Below are positions 1-12,464 of a stretch of 64,000 nucleotides of DNA, piece by piece. Under the pieces are notes generated by a model that searched no databases, was not told where the DNA came from, and worked only from the letters and a program-made list of their open reading frames with translations. This DNA is from Pseudomonas sp. A34-9. GTDB lineage: Bacteria; Pseudomonadota; Gammaproteobacteria; Pseudomonadales; Pseudomonadaceae. Position 1 is the first letter of the stretch, and each line of letters starts with the position of its first letter. The stretch is taken from assembly GCF_029543085.1 (NCBI RefSeq), contig NZ_CP119967.1, forward strand, positions 1 to 64,000. Reading direction: 5' to 3'. Both the position numbers and the translations under genes were made by a program.

Positions 1-115
1 TGGATAAGTGGCATCAGCCCTTGTTTGACGTGATGTACAGAGAATGACAACTACAGTGGAAAACCGTGTTCAGCCTGTGCTGCGCTGTCGGATAACCTGT
101 GTGTGGAATGGCAGG

Positions 116-199
116 TTATCCACAGGCAGGTTATCCACCGAGTTCAACCCCCGGTTGTCCAGTGCCCTTAGGGATGGTTATCCACAGAGCTTATTCACA
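116..199 (+). promoter_or_regulatory. Cluster of four DnaA boxes
   Basis: Four boxes stand in the same orientation: TTATCCACA at 116 and 178, TTATCCACC at 131 and TTATTCACA at 191. DnaA-ATP binds such sites to open the origin and also autoregulates dnaA transcription. The pairwise spacing suggests cooperative loading. Confidence 0.85.
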
Positions 200-262
200 C
201 ACCGTTGGTCGCTTTGTTAGCGGTTAACGCATTGATAAATCATGGCCAGCGGGCAACCTGCA

Positions 263-271
263 TGTGGATAA
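263..271 (-). promoter_or_regulatory. Inverted DnaA box upstream of dnaA
   Basis: TGTGGATAA is an exact DnaA box on the minus strand, 67 bases before the dnaA GTG. It faces the other four boxes across the AT-rich segment. Confidence 0.8.
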
Positions 272-338
272 GTGGACGGCTCGCCGCTACAATGGCCGCT
301 TGTTTTTGCCTCACCGGCTTTCAACTTAGGGGATATCC

Positions 339-1865
339 GTGTCAGTGGAACTTTGGCAGCAGTGCGTGGAGCTTTTGCGCGAGGAGCTGCCTGCCCAACA
401 ATTCAACACCTGGATCCGTCCACTACAGGTCGAAGCCGAAGGCGACGAGTTGCGCGTCTACGCACCGAACCGTTTTGTGCTGGACTGGGTCAACGAAAAG
501 TACCTGGGTCGTGTCCTTGAACTGCTGGATGAGCATGGCAACGGCATGGCGCCGGCGCTCTCCTTATTAATAGGCAGCAAGCGCAGCTCGGCACCGCGTG
601 CTGCACCGAATGCGCCGCTGGCCGCCGCACAGGTGTCTCAGGCACAGGCAAATGCCGCGCCTGCAAGTACGCCGGTGGCCACTCAAGCGTCAGCACCGGC
701 GGCCAAGCGCTCGACACAGAAAAGCCCTGAAGTCAGCGATGAACCGTCTCGCGACAGTTTCGACCCGATGTCCGGTGCCGCTTCGCAGCAAGCCCCGGTC
801 CGCGCCGAACAGCGCACCGTGCAGGTCGAAGGCGCGCTCAAGCACACCAGTTACCTGAACCGCACCTTCACTTTCGAAAACTTCGTCGAAGGTAAATCCA
901 ACCAGCTCGCACGCGCCGCGGCCTGGCAAGTGGCGGACAACCCCAAGCACGGCTACAACCCACTGTTCCTTTATGGTGGCGTCGGCCTGGGTAAGACCCA
1001 CTTGATGCACGCGGTGGGTAACCACCTGTTAAAGAAGAACCCGAATGCCAAGGTCGTGTACCTGCATTCCGAGCGTTTCGTGGCCGACATGGTCAAGGCG
1101 CTGCAATTGAACGCGATCAACGAGTTCAAGCGTTTCTACCGTTCGGTGGATGCTTTGCTGATCGACGACATTCAGTTCTTTGCTCGCAAGGAGCGCTCGC
1201 AGGAAGAGTTTTTCCACACCTTCAACGCCCTGCTTGAAGGTGGTCAGCAGGTCATTCTCACCAGTGACCGCTACCCGAAAGAAATCGAAGGCCTGGAAGA
1301 ACGCCTCAAATCCCGCTTCGGCTGGGGCCTGACGGTTGCCGTCGAGCCGCCGGAACTGGAAACGCGCGTCGCGATCTTGATGAAGAAGGCCGACCAGGCC
1401 AAAGTCGATTTGCCGCACGACGCCGCGTTCTTCATTGCCCAACGCATCCGCTCCAACGTCCGTGAGCTGGAAGGCGCGCTGAAACGCGTGATCGCCCACT
1501 CGCACTTTATGGGCCGCGACATCACCATCGAGTTGATTCGCGAATCCCTGAAAGACCTGTTGGCGTTGCAGGACAAGCTGGTCTCTGTGGATAACATTCA
1601 GCGCACCGTCGCCGAGTACTACAAGATCAAGATTTCGGACTTGCTGTCCAAGCGTCGTTCGCGCTCGGTAGCGCGTCCGCGTCAGGTAGCCATGGCGTTG
1701 TCCAAGGAATTGACCAACCACAGCCTGCCGGAAATCGGCGATGTGTTTGGCGGCCGTGACCACACCACCGTGTTGCATGCCTGCCGCAAGATCAACGAAC
1801 TTAAGGAATCCGACGCGGACATCCGCGAGGACTACAAGAACCTGCTGCGTACACTGACCACTTGA
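339..1865 (+). CDS. dnaA: Chromosomal replication initiator protein DnaA
   Basis: DnaA binds the origin boxes, melts oriC and loads the DnaB helicase. The 508-residue product has the N-terminal interaction domain (about 1-80), a variable Ala/Pro/Gln-rich linker (about 85-165), an AAA+ ATPase with Walker A GGVGLGKT at 213-220 and Walker B LLIDD near 273-277, and the C-terminal box-binding signature GGRDHTT starting at 471. Length and domain order are normal for Pseudomonas. The GTG start at 339 puts the conserved SVELWQQC right at the N terminus. It is first in the dnaA-dnaN-recF-gyrB set, with 39 bases to dnaN. Confidence 0.98.
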   Translation: MSVELWQQCVELLREELPAQQFNTWIRPLQVEAEGDELRVYAPNRFVLDWVNEKYLGRVLELLDEHGNGMAPALSLLIGSKRSSAPRAAPNAPLAAAQVSQAQANAAPASTPVATQASAPAAKRSTQKSPEVSDEPSRDSFDPMSGAASQQAPVRAEQRTVQVEGALKHTSYLNRTFTFENFVEGKSNQLARAAAWQVADNPKHGYNPLFLYGGVGLGKTHLMHAVGNHLLKKNPNAKVVYLHSERFVADMVKALQLNAINEFKRFYRSVDALLIDDIQFFARKERSQEEFFHTFNALLEGGQQVILTSDRYPKEIEGLEERLKSRFGWGLTVAVEPPELETRVAILMKKADQAKVDLPHDAAFFIAQRIRSNVRELEGALKRVIAHSHFMGRDITIELIRESLKDLLALQDKLVSVDNIQRTVAEYYKIKISDLLSKRRSRSVARPRQVAMALSKELTNHSLPEIGDVFGGRDHTTVLHACRKINELKESDADIREDYKNLLRTLTT

Positions 1866-1904
1866 TGAACACCAGCGCAGCTTATTAAGGCAAGGGACTA
1901 GACC

Positions 1905-3008
1905 ATGCATTTCACCATTCAACGCGAAGCCCTGTTGAAACCCCTGCAACTGGTCGCAGGCGTCGTCGAGCGTCGACAGACCTTGCCGGTACTGTCCAAC
2001 GTGCTGTTGGTAGTCGAAGGCCAGCAACTGTCGCTGACCGGTACCGATCTCGAGGTCGAACTGGTCGGTCGTGTGCAACTTGAGGAGCCGGCTGAAACAG
2101 GTTCCATCACCGTGCCTGCGCGCAAGCTGATGGATATCTGCAAAAGCCTGCCCAACGACGCGCTGATCGACATCAAGGTCGACGAGCAGAAGCTGGTCGT
2201 GAAGGCGGGCCGTAGCCGCTTCACCCTGTCGACGCTGCCAGCCAACGATTTCCCGACCGTTGAAGAAGGTCCGGGCTCACTGACTTGCAGCCTTGAGCAA
2301 AGCAAACTGCGGCGCCTGATCGAACGCACAAGCTTCGCCATGGCTCAGCAGGACGTGCGTTACTACCTCAACGGCATGCTGCTGGAAGTATCCGAAGGTA
2401 TCATTCGCGCGGTGGCCACCGACGGTCACCGTCTGGCCATGTGCTCGATGAAAGCCGATATCGGCCAGCCGGATCGCCACCAGGTGATCGTGCCGCGCAA
2501 AGGTATTCTGGAACTGGCGCGTCTGCTCACCGAGCCGGACGGCAATGTCAGCATCGTGCTGGGTCAACATCACATCCGCGCCACCACCGGCGAATTCACC
2601 TTCACCTCGAAACTGGTCGACGGTAAATTCCCGGACTACGAGCGTGTTCTGCCCAAGGGCGGCGACAAGCTGGTACTGGGCGATCGCCAGGCGCTGCGCG
2701 AAGCGTTCAGCCGTACCGCGATTCTGTCCAACGAGAAGTACCGTGGTATCCGTCTGCAACTGGCCAGCGGTCAGTTGAAAATCCAGGCCAACAACCCGGA
2801 GCAGGAGGAAGCGGAAGAAGAAGTGGGCGTTGAATACAATGGCGGCTCTCTGGAAATCGGCTTCAACGTGAGCTATTTGCTCGACGTGCTGGGCGTGATG
2901 ACCACCGAGCAGGTTCGCCTGATCCTGTCCGACTCCAACAGCAGTGCGCTGGTGCAAGAGTCCGACAACGACGATTCGGCTTACGTTGTCATGCCGATGC
3001 GTCTGTAA
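1905..3008 (+). CDS. dnaN: DNA polymerase III beta subunit (sliding clamp)
   Basis: DnaN forms the ring that tethers DNA polymerase III to DNA. The 367-residue length, N terminus MHFTIQREALLKPL and C terminus VVMPMRL are typical of the bacterial clamp. The ATG at 1905 is preceded by AAGGGA with good spacing. It lies between dnaA and recF in the canonical origin operon, with 14 bases before recF. Confidence 0.98.
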   Translation: MHFTIQREALLKPLQLVAGVVERRQTLPVLSNVLLVVEGQQLSLTGTDLEVELVGRVQLEEPAETGSITVPARKLMDICKSLPNDALIDIKVDEQKLVVKAGRSRFTLSTLPANDFPTVEEGPGSLTCSLEQSKLRRLIERTSFAMAQQDVRYYLNGMLLEVSEGIIRAVATDGHRLAMCSMKADIGQPDRHQVIVPRKGILELARLLTEPDGNVSIVLGQHHIRATTGEFTFTSKLVDGKFPDYERVLPKGGDKLVLGDRQALREAFSRTAILSNEKYRGIRLQLASGQLKIQANNPEQEEAEEEVGVEYNGGSLEIGFNVSYLLDVLGVMTTEQVRLILSDSNSSALVQESDNDDSAYVVMPMRL

Positions 3009-3022
3009 TCAGCTGACCCTGG

Positions 3023-6549
<3,527 letters not shown>

Positions 6550-6583
6550 TCCGCGCAAGCAATTTGGTGTGTATTGCCGAAAT

Positions 6584-6614
6584 AAAAAAAGGCCCGCATA
6601 AGCGGGCCTTTTTT
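6584..6614 (+). terminator. Rho-independent terminator after gyrB
   Basis: GGCCCGC (6591-6597), loop ATAA, GCGGGCC (6602-6608), then six T. A run of seven A precedes the stem, so it can also work leftward for the opposing DUF3291 gene. Confidence 0.92.
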
Positions 6615-6676
6615 ATGGGCTTTCGTAGTATTAAACCGCTGGTCCCTGGAGCCGTTACAGCGGGCCGAGGCAATGT

Positions 6677-7120
6677 TCAACTCAGAACAATTGCAGACTC
6701 ACTCGATTTCAAATCAAACGCTTCGCGCGAAGGTCCAATTTCCCAAAGCAACTGCAAGCGTTGGTGGGCTTCGGACAATGTCGGAATATGACCTTCATCC
6801 ACCCACCACATCACAACCCGTGGTTTGCTGATAGGCAGGAACCACTCCGCACCTCTTACTCGAAAGTCGTTGTGCGGCGTTTTATACAAGAAATCTTTCA
6901 ACGCCGCCGGGCTCTTCCACAGCGAAAGCGTATAAAGATACCCTTCTCCCCATAGTTCATCGAGAAGTTGTTGATTGTCCTGAACTTCTCGCCATATAAA
7001 GCCAGGATGTGCGTCAGCGAGACCGTTTACATAGGCGGTAGAAGAATAAAAACCGTCCATGCGTGAATCAGATTTTAAATATTTTGGTTTGACCAGATCA
7101 AACTGCGCGAGAATAGCCAT
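6677..7120 (-). CDS. DUF3291 domain-containing protein
   Basis: This 147-residue protein matches the DUF3291 pattern: an N terminus AILAQFDLVK, a central DAHPGFIWR, LWKSPAALKDFLYKTPH and a C-terminal WWVDEGHIPTLSEA. DUF3291 proteins resemble ABM-type monooxygenase folds, but no reaction is established. It lies between gyrB and the ArgC-like gene, reads leftward, and is separated from the six-gene operon by 292 bases, so it may be an independent unit. Membership in the accessory cluster is possible but not shown. Confidence 0.8.
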   Translation of the reverse strand: MAILAQFDLVKPKYLKSDSRMDGFYSSTAYVNGLADAHPGFIWREVQDNQQLLDELWGEGYLYTLSLWKSPAALKDFLYKTPHNDFRVRGAEWFLPISKPRVVMWWVDEGHIPTLSEAHQRLQLLWEIGPSREAFDLKSSESAIVLS

Positions 7121-7412
7121 TATTTGTTAATCCTTTAATAAGACTAAACACTGGTGAAAAGTTGAGTAGTTACAAGTGATGTTTTGAAATGGTTTTGCAG
7201 GCGAGCGCCAACCCTCAGGTTACTTTGCAGTAATTAGACGGTAATTAACTGTCGAGAAGCCAGTACGTGCTCTATTGAACTTACATATCGTGAATTATGG
7301 TTCTTTTTAAACTACGAGGAGACATGAATATGTCATCTCATCTGTAAGCTGTTAACGCTTGAATCTGCCCTGCCACCACTGAATTACTTGGTGACAGGGA
7401 GATTCGCTTGCA
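7121..7412. other. Intergenic region with a tiny leader ORF and an imperfect hairpin
   Basis: The 292 bases are AT-rich compared with the core. On the plus strand there is a CGAGGAG followed by an ATG at 7324 that opens a seven-codon ORF (to 7347). At 7368-7399 there is an imperfect inverted repeat, CCCTG-c-CACCA / TGGTG-a-CAGGG, just past the stop of the ArgC-like gene. It lacks a clear U-tract, so it is only a possible 3' end signal. Nothing else is recognised. Confidence 0.4.
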
Positions 7413-8348
7413 TCAAGCCTGACCGTTCAACATTAAATTGAGGTTCTGTACTGCGGCGCCTGATGCGCCCTTGCCGAGGTTGTCGTAAACCGCGGCAAGC
7501 AATACCTGGCCTGACTTCTCATCCGAGAAGACATAGATGTCCAGGCGGTTGGTGTCATTCAGGTATTCAGGGTCCAGTTGCGTAACGGTCTTGACCTGAT
7601 CCAGCGGAACAACCTTGATGAACTCGGAGTTGGCGTAATGGTTGCTGAGGCAGGCTTGGATCTGCTGCACCGAGGCGCCAGCGGGTAATAAGCGCAAATG
7701 CAGCGGCACGTACAAGACGATGCCTTGACGGTATTTGCCATAGCCAGGTGTGAAGATAGGCCGATGCTCCAGCAATGCCTCAGCCATCATCTCAGGGACA
7801 TGCTTGTGGTTAAGGTTCAGGCCATAACCGCGGTACGGAGCGTCCGTGTGTTGCGGATGATCCGGAATTTCATAGGCGTCGATCAGCGATTTGCCCGAAC
7901 CGGAATACCCGGAAATGGCATGCACATTCACGGGGTAGTCCTTGGGGACCACCCCGGCTTCCGTCAGCGGACGCAACAGCGCGATAGCGCCTGTCGGGTA
8001 GCAGCCAGGATTGGATACACGCTTGGCTGTCGTGATGATGTCAGCCTGGCCTGCAGTGAGTTCGGGCAGACCATAAACCCAACCGGGTGTGGTGCGGTGA
8101 GCAGAACTGGGATCAAGTACACGTACCTTTGGATTCTCGATGAACGACACCGCTTCAACAGCGGCATCGTCTGGCAGGCAGAGAATCGCGATATCACAGG
8201 TGTTAAGTGCTTCAGCCCTTTTTACCGGGTCCTTGCGATCGGCATAGGGCAACTGTAAAAGCTCAATATCCGTGCGACCGTTCAGACGCGAATGTATCTG
8301 AAGTCCAGTCGTACCGGCTTCCCCGTCGATAAAAATAAGTGGCTTCAT
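7413..8348 (-). CDS. N-acetyl-gamma-glutamyl-phosphate reductase-like protein, short (type 2) form
   Basis: The family reduces N-acetylglutamyl-5-phosphate to the semialdehyde in arginine synthesis. The protein has 311 residues from the ATG at 8348, as in the short ArgC type rather than the 340-residue type. It shows an N-terminal nucleotide-binding start ([13 protein letters not shown]), the catalytic Cys in [10 protein letters not shown] (about residue 116), and GYSGSGKS. An in-frame GTG at 8354 is an alternative; neither has a strong ribosome site. It is the last gene of a leftward accessory operon and stands apart from arginine genes. I infer it reduces an activated carboxyl in the cluster product rather than serving normal arginine synthesis. 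Being the sole arginine ArgC cannot be excluded from this window. Confidence 0.85.
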   Translation of the reverse strand: MKPLIFIDGEAGTTGLQIHSRLNGRTDIELLQLPYADRKDPVKRAEALNTCDIAILCLPDDAAVEAVSFIENPKVRVLDPSSAHRTTPGWVYGLPELTAGQADIITTAKRVSNPGCYPTGAIALLRPLTEAGVVPKDYPVNVHAISGYSGSGKSLIDAYEIPDHPQHTDAPYRGYGLNLNHKHVPEMMAEALLEHRPIFTPGYGKYRQGIVLYVPLHLRLLPAGASVQQIQACLSNHYANSEFIKVVPLDQVKTVTQLDPEYLNDTNRLDIYVFSDEKSGQVLLAAVYDNLGKGASGAAVQNLNLMLNGQA

Positions 8349-8422
8349 GTTCACGAAAATTCACGATAATGAGTGTTCTGAAACTTTATCACACCTTTAC
8401 TGTGCCGCGCAGGGTGACGTTT

Positions 8423-9277
8423 TTATGCAAAGAGTTTTTCAGGTTTATTTGAATTATTGTTTTTTAATCCTGCTACACCGTCACTGACCAGTGTCTCTTC
8501 GAATTTTCCGGCCATGAAGTCAATTTGATATACATAAGGCACTGGTTTAAAAAACATTTCCCGATTCAACAGCTTGGCCAATGTAAAAGTCGCAGTCAGG
8601 GTTGTAGCCAATAAACAAGCAGAACTTAGAGAGGCAACCTTACGTTCCTCGAAATCAAGCTTCGGATCTTCCAGATAGGCACGGTGCAAATGTAGAGGGT
8701 CGAGGCCAATACCGAAATTGATCAGTTTCTCCGTCTCGGTCATATCTGGCGTCAACGCAAAATACTCTTCGAATGACATCGAATCCGGATGGAAGTGATG
8801 CAACGTTCCGCCGAAGCCTATAGGGCAGGAAACGACCGCTGGAATACCCCGTTCCCGCGCCTTTTGGTACATCTGAATACGCGGCTCAATCACGAAGTAG
8901 TCCATGGCGTCGCACAACATGTCCACGCCGGTCAAAAAGTCGTCGACTGTTTCAGCGCTGACCCCTTCGTACTGTTCAATGCGCAAGGCCGGATTGATCG
9001 ACAAGAGACGCTCACGCAGGACATCGGCCTTTTTCAGCCCGACAGTATGAGTCGTCGCGCCAAATTGGCGGTTGAAGTTCTCCGGTCCGAAGGTATCGAA
9101 ATCGGCAATTTTTATCCCGCCAACGCCCATGCGTACCAGTGTCTCCGCGTGGGTATATCCGACACCGCCGCATCCTGGAACTGCGATGGTCTTGCCGGCT
9201 AACAATGCCAGTTCTTCCTGGCTGATCAAACCGATCATTCGACTGTAAATGACTTCGCGGGAATATTCATTTTGCAT
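8423..9277 (-). CDS. ThiF/HesA/MoeB-family E1-like adenylyltransferase
   Basis: The 284-residue protein has the E1 Rossmann motif GCGGVG at 35-40, the acidic adenylate pocket ADFDTFGPENFNRQ (about 58-71) and KADV near 83. This family adenylates a carboxylate, usually a ubiquitin-like C terminus. The paired Cys-X2-Cys zinc motifs of MoeB/ThiF are not seen, and no ubiquitin-like partner is encoded nearby. The start at 9277 has AAGGAGAG five bases upstream; the open frame extends further but into the GNAT gene. It is the fifth gene of the operon, 16 bases after GNAT. It probably activates a small-molecule or peptide carboxyl for the pathway (inference). Confidence 0.85.
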   Translation of the reverse strand: MQNEYSREVIYSRMIGLISQEELALLAGKTIAVPGCGGVGYTHAETLVRMGVGGIKIADFDTFGPENFNRQFGATTHTVGLKKADVLRERLLSINPALRIEQYEGVSAETVDDFLTGVDMLCDAMDYFVIEPRIQMYQKARERGIPAVVSCPIGFGGTLHHFHPDSMSFEEYFALTPDMTETEKLINFGIGLDPLHLHRAYLEDPKLDFEERKVASLSSACLLATTLTATFTLAKLLNREMFFKPVPYVYQIDFMAGKFEETLVSDGVAGLKNNNSNKPEKLFA

Positions 9278-9293
9278 ATAACTCTCCTTGTAT

Positions 9294-9737
9294 TTATTTG
9301 GCGACGTAGTGAAAGCCAACGATTGAAAAACCGTGTCGGGTCCAGAAAGACTGCGCCATCGAATTGGTAACGAACGTATCAAGGCAGATCTGTTCACACT
9401 GGTAATGATCGGCCAAGGCTCTTACGTGGTTGAGCAGTTGCGCGCCTACACCACGAGATCGGTTTCCCAGCTTGATGATGAAATGATCGATATATAAATA
9501 TTTGCCGCAGTAAATACGGGTATTCAGCCAATAGCCTGTCAGGCCCACCAGCTCGGCTTCTTCGAATACACCGACACACTGCCAATTCAACTTGGCGACA
9601 GTTTTCAATCGTTCTAATAGCAGGTCTTTATTCAGATCCGGATAAAAAGTCGACAGCAACCCTAACGTCATGGGCAGTTCGTAATCCTGTAGAACCCTGA
9701 TCGTCACTGACGCATCTATACGCTCAACCTTGTGCAT
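9294..9737 (-). CDS. GNAT family N-acetyltransferase
   Basis: This 147-residue protein has GNAT features: a central beta-strand pair (CVGVFEEAELVGLTGYWL), the acetyl-CoA loop region NRSRGVGAQLLNHV (R-x-x-G-V/G-A type) at about 94-107, and a C-terminal FWTRHGF. GNATs move an acyl group from acyl-CoA to an amine. In the operon it lies between the 2OG dioxygenase (44 bases) and the E1-like gene (16 bases). With an ArgC-like reductase next door, acetylation of an alpha-amine as a protecting step is a sensible guess. Self-resistance by acetylating the product is the alternative. Confidence 0.82.
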   Translation of the reverse strand: MHKVERIDASVTIRVLQDYELPMTLGLLSTFYPDLNKDLLLERLKTVAKLNWQCVGVFEEAELVGLTGYWLNTRIYCGKYLYIDHFIIKLGNRSRGVGAQLLNHVRALADHYQCEQICLDTFVTNSMAQSFWTRHGFSIVGFHYVAK

Positions 9738-9781
9738 ACAACCACCTCACCCAGATACGTTAATAGGCTGGACAAGAACGG

Positions 9782-10504
9782 TCAGTGGAACTCGATAACC
9801 AGCAGATCGCGATAACCGCTGTCAGCTCCATCACAGATCTGAATGGCTGTCGTATCGTGAAAGACCGTGTCATCCCTGAACAGCAGTGCCTGGCAAGGCT
9901 TCTCCAGCGTGCCCACATAAATAGGCTGCTGATGCATGATGTCGACCAGTGTCGTTTCACCTCCGATCACACCTCTTCTGTCGGCCATGAACAGGCAACT
10001 GAATTTCACCCCGTCCCGATGTTTGCCTTCGGGTACCGGCAATCCCGTCATGTCTGGAGTGGCCAAGATGCGATTGAAATAGGTGTTGATTTTCCAGCCT
10101 TGAACATCCTCGATTTCACTGAAGGTGTTGGCGAGTTTCAGTAGCAGCTTTTTCAGCACTTCATTGTCGGCCATCTCCGCAGTGACGGGGGCGAAGTGCC
10201 GGTCGATGCCACCGTTCAGTGGATTGAAATACTCCGGTTGGGAATACGGTACATGGGGCTGCTGCTCCAGGCGATTGCCGTTCGCATACCACTTGAATTT
10301 ACCGAAACGGCGATAGCGGTACATGCCGCCATCGTTCATGTAACGATCAAGTTCGAGGTTTTCCCAATAACCCTGGAATTGCTCCCACTCGGGCATCTCG
10401 GAAAAATCCACACCCAGCAGTTCAGCGGAGTGCCCTGCAACAAATCGGCTGTTGTTGAGTGCCCAGACAGTCTGTGGCTCAGTATTGGCAAGATTGCTTT
10501 TCAT
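9782..10504 (-). CDS. 2-oxoglutarate/Fe(II)-dependent dioxygenase, PF10014 type (amino-acid hydroxylase-like)
   Basis: The 240-residue protein has the iron-binding triad H162-R-D164 and H216 (VFHDTT), and R232 as the likely 2-oxoglutarate contact. The context EGKHRDGVKF and IGGETTLVD matches the family that includes bacterial isoleucine and other free amino-acid hydroxylases. The predicted reaction is oxygen-dependent hydroxylation or desaturation of an amino-acid-like substrate. It starts 16 bases after the diiron enzyme gene, consistent with co-translation. The substrate cannot be read from the sequence. Confidence 0.88.
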   Translation of the reverse strand: MKSNLANTEPQTVWALNNSRFVAGHSAELLGVDFSEMPEWEQFQGYWENLELDRYMNDGGMYRYRRFGKFKWYANGNRLEQQPHVPYSQPEYFNPLNGGIDRHFAPVTAEMADNEVLKKLLLKLANTFSEIEDVQGWKINTYFNRILATPDMTGLPVPEGKHRDGVKFSCLFMADRRGVIGGETTLVDIMHQQPIYVGTLEKPCQALLFRDDTVFHDTTAIQICDGADSGYRDLLVIEFH

Positions 10505-10520
10505 AAGGGTTCTCTAAATA

Positions 10521-11444
10521 TCACGTCAACAGCGTTTTGTTGTTTTTCATAGCCAGTTCGATGCTTTTGTAATAATCGACGGCTACGTTGTATCGGATCA
10601 GGCAGCCAATACATATTTCTTCAATGGCTTCAGGACATGACTTCGCCAATGGCATCAGCACACGGTAGAGAAGTTGCTTGCCGTGATTGGCGTCAATCTT
10701 TATATGCATGTCGTGGTAATAGATGACGTCTTCGGGCATGTGCAGACGACGCATGGCTTTGACTGTTCGGGAGAACCGGTAAGGCGCGGTGTGTTCAAGA
10801 ATCGCCAGTGCGCCCAGCAGACGAGGGTGATACTGACGCCGCAATGCGTACATCAGCAGCAGATTGCCGTTCTTCAGGGCCTCCGCCGGCGCTTGTTGAA
10901 CACTGGCCTGGGGACCGATGAGTTCGTGCAGTGTTTCTGCGGATTTACGGAACAGCACGGTATGCATTTCGGATAGCGTACCCAGGCCCATTTCGTCCCA
11001 GTAGTTTTCCGCAAGTGCCAATTTCATATCGCCTGTCATGCCCAATTGCGCCAGAGCGATGACGTCATCGAAGCGACCATCGACCTGCTCTTCCATGGCT
11101 ATGTAAAAGCTTAGTTCTTCAAGCGTCGACTCTTCAGCCAGCCAAGTGAAAAACGGTGAAACCTCGTCGCGATGAGTCGAATGCAGCCGGTTGTACCACT
11201 TCAAAAATTCGGCGGCGTTTTTTGGCAACTGGGCTTTATCAAGACGACTTTCTTCAAAGGCATTCCATTCATCTTCCAGCACTTGGGTGCGCGCATATTC
11301 GTGGTGAGACGGCGCCATTTTGTAAGCGCGTGGTTCGGCCAGTTCACGAAGATAAAACGAGTTGAGTGCGGTCTGTTCCGACAGCGAGTTTATGGTCGAC
11401 GGCGGCGTGGTCGTCTGACACTTGGAACGATCTTGTAGATTCAT
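10521..11444 (-). CDS. Haem-oxygenase-like diiron oxidase/oxygenase (HDO, iron-containing redox enzyme family)
   Basis: The 307-residue all-helical protein carries the conserved family pattern: E118-E119 with D122, E146-x3-D150-E151-MG-x7-MH161, E217-H218, and H244, H247, D251, H254 near the C terminus. These are candidate diiron ligands. Known HDOs use O2 to cleave or desaturate fatty acids and amino acids (UndA, BesC, the central domain of SznF). The ribosome site AAAGGA precedes the ATG at 11444. It is second in the operon, 102 bases after the desaturase. It is one of two unrelated HDO genes in the window; the other is at 31308. Confidence 0.85.
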   Translation of the reverse strand: MNLQDRSKCQTTTPPSTINSLSEQTALNSFYLRELAEPRAYKMAPSHHEYARTQVLEDEWNAFEESRLDKAQLPKNAAEFLKWYNRLHSTHRDEVSPFFTWLAEESTLEELSFYIAMEEQVDGRFDDVIALAQLGMTGDMKLALAENYWDEMGLGTLSEMHTVLFRKSAETLHELIGPQASVQQAPAEALKNGNLLLMYALRRQYHPRLLGALAILEHTAPYRFSRTVKAMRRLHMPEDVIYYHDMHIKIDANHGKQLLYRVLMPLAKSCPEAIEEICIGCLIRYNVAVDYYKSIELAMKNNKTLLT

Positions 11445-11546
11445 TTCAATTCCTTTGCTTTACCAGGGACGAGCACGCACCAGACCCGAGCACGTGCCAC
11501 GCCCCATCGGAGTTAGCTTTCAGTCTTGCTAGAAGCGCAGCGCGGG

Positions 11547-12464
11547 TTAGCTTTTGCGCATTGAGCGGAGCAGTCCCAAGTAAAAACTTTTATAAGAGAC
11601 TTCCAGGTAACGGCAGTTTTCATGAATTTTTTCGTGCAGGTCGTGCAGACGGTCAATAGGCAACCCGGGCATCAGATGATGCTCAACGTGGTAGTTATTG
11701 CCGTTGGTGAACCAGTTCATGAACGCGTTGCTTTTAATGGTTCTGGTGTTTTCGTAAGGGTCTGTCGAATCCGTTGCGCAACGGAAATGCTCTGGCATCT
11801 CAATCAAGGCGTGTACCGGAGCCGCGACAAACATGAGCGGAATAATCCACAGATAGACGATGATTTCATAACCGAACTGAAATGAGACCCCACCCAATAA
11901 CGCAATCATCAATACCATCGAAAGATGATCTCGTTTGATGCGTCTGGAAACGTTGCTGGAAACGTTTTCGTACTGCGAACTGAACGCAATAAACACATTT
12001 TTGAAAAAACGTGGGTAGTGCGAAACCATCAAAAGTCGGGTTAATAGCGCGCTGATGGAACGAAGGGATAACTCACCATATTGATCACCGTAATCAAAGA
12101 ACTCCCGATTTTCTGGAGTGCCCAGATAACGATGGTGATGCATATGGCTGGCTTTGTAATCAGCGAATGAAACCAACATTGGCAAACCGAGCAGTATGCC
12201 GAATAGTTCGTTAAGCTTTTTATTCCTGAATCCCTGTGAGTGCAAAACTTGATGTTGAAGTTCTACACCATGGGCGAACATTGATCCAAGAAGAATGACG
12301 CCTATAGCGACTTCCCATGGATGGCCACTCAGAGCCAAACAACCACCGGTTACAATCAGCGCTAAGTAGATTGCAAATTTCAGTGCAAACGTTACATCGC
12401 TGGACCTGCTCTGAATATCGGCCAATGCCAATCGATTGGCATTAGTAAATGTAGTTCTCTGCAC
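11547..12464 (-). CDS. Membrane fatty-acid desaturase family protein
   Basis: The 305-residue membrane protein has the three histidine boxes of diiron desaturases/hydroxylases: H65-GVELQ-H71-QVL-H75, the H107-M-HHH cluster, and a C-terminal HVEHH after NNY. Hydrophobic segments lie at about 27-45, 50-65, 85-100 and 185-220. The GTG start at 12464 has GGAG six bases upstream. It is the first gene of the leftward operon, divergent from the ArgP-like regulator. Two sampled lines of its sequence are about 45-47 percent GC, lower than the roughly 60 percent of core genes, in keeping with acquisition. Its substrate may be a lipid or an acyl-amino acid; the sequence does not decide. Confidence 0.88.
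   Translation of the reverse strand: MQRTTFTNANRLALADIQSRSSDVTFALKFAIYLALIVTGGCLALSGHPWEVAIGVILLGSMFAHGVELQHQVLHSQGFRNKKLNELFGILLGLPMLVSFADYKASHMHHHRYLGTPENREFFDYGDQYGELSLRSISALLTRLLMVSHYPRFFKNVFIAFSSQYENVSSNVSRRIKRDHLSMVLMIALLGGVSFQFGYEIIVYLWIIPLMFVAAPVHALIEMPEHFRCATDSTDPYENTRTIKSNAFMNWFTNGNNYHVEHHLMPGLPIDRLHDLHEKIHENCRYLEVSYKSFYLGLLRSMRKS

Larger units (their letters stand above)
1..338. other. oriC: Chromosomal replication origin region (oriC), dnaA-proximal part
   Basis: This non-coding stretch lies directly upstream of dnaA. It holds exact or near-exact DnaA 9-mers at 116-124, 131-139 (one mismatch, ends CC), 178-186, 191-199 (TTATTCACA) and, inverted, 263-271. The window begins inside another inverted box (TGGATAA at 1-7). 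The AT-richer stretch at about 211-243 is a candidate unwinding element. In Pseudomonas the origin lies between rpmH and dnaA; rpmH would be just left of the window. The box cluster plus gene order makes the call firm; the exact unwinding site is inferred. Confidence 0.9.

Noticed and set aside
1029..2078. Open frame of 349 codons on the minus strand across dnaA and dnaN
   Set aside because: Antisense shadow spanning two certain genes.
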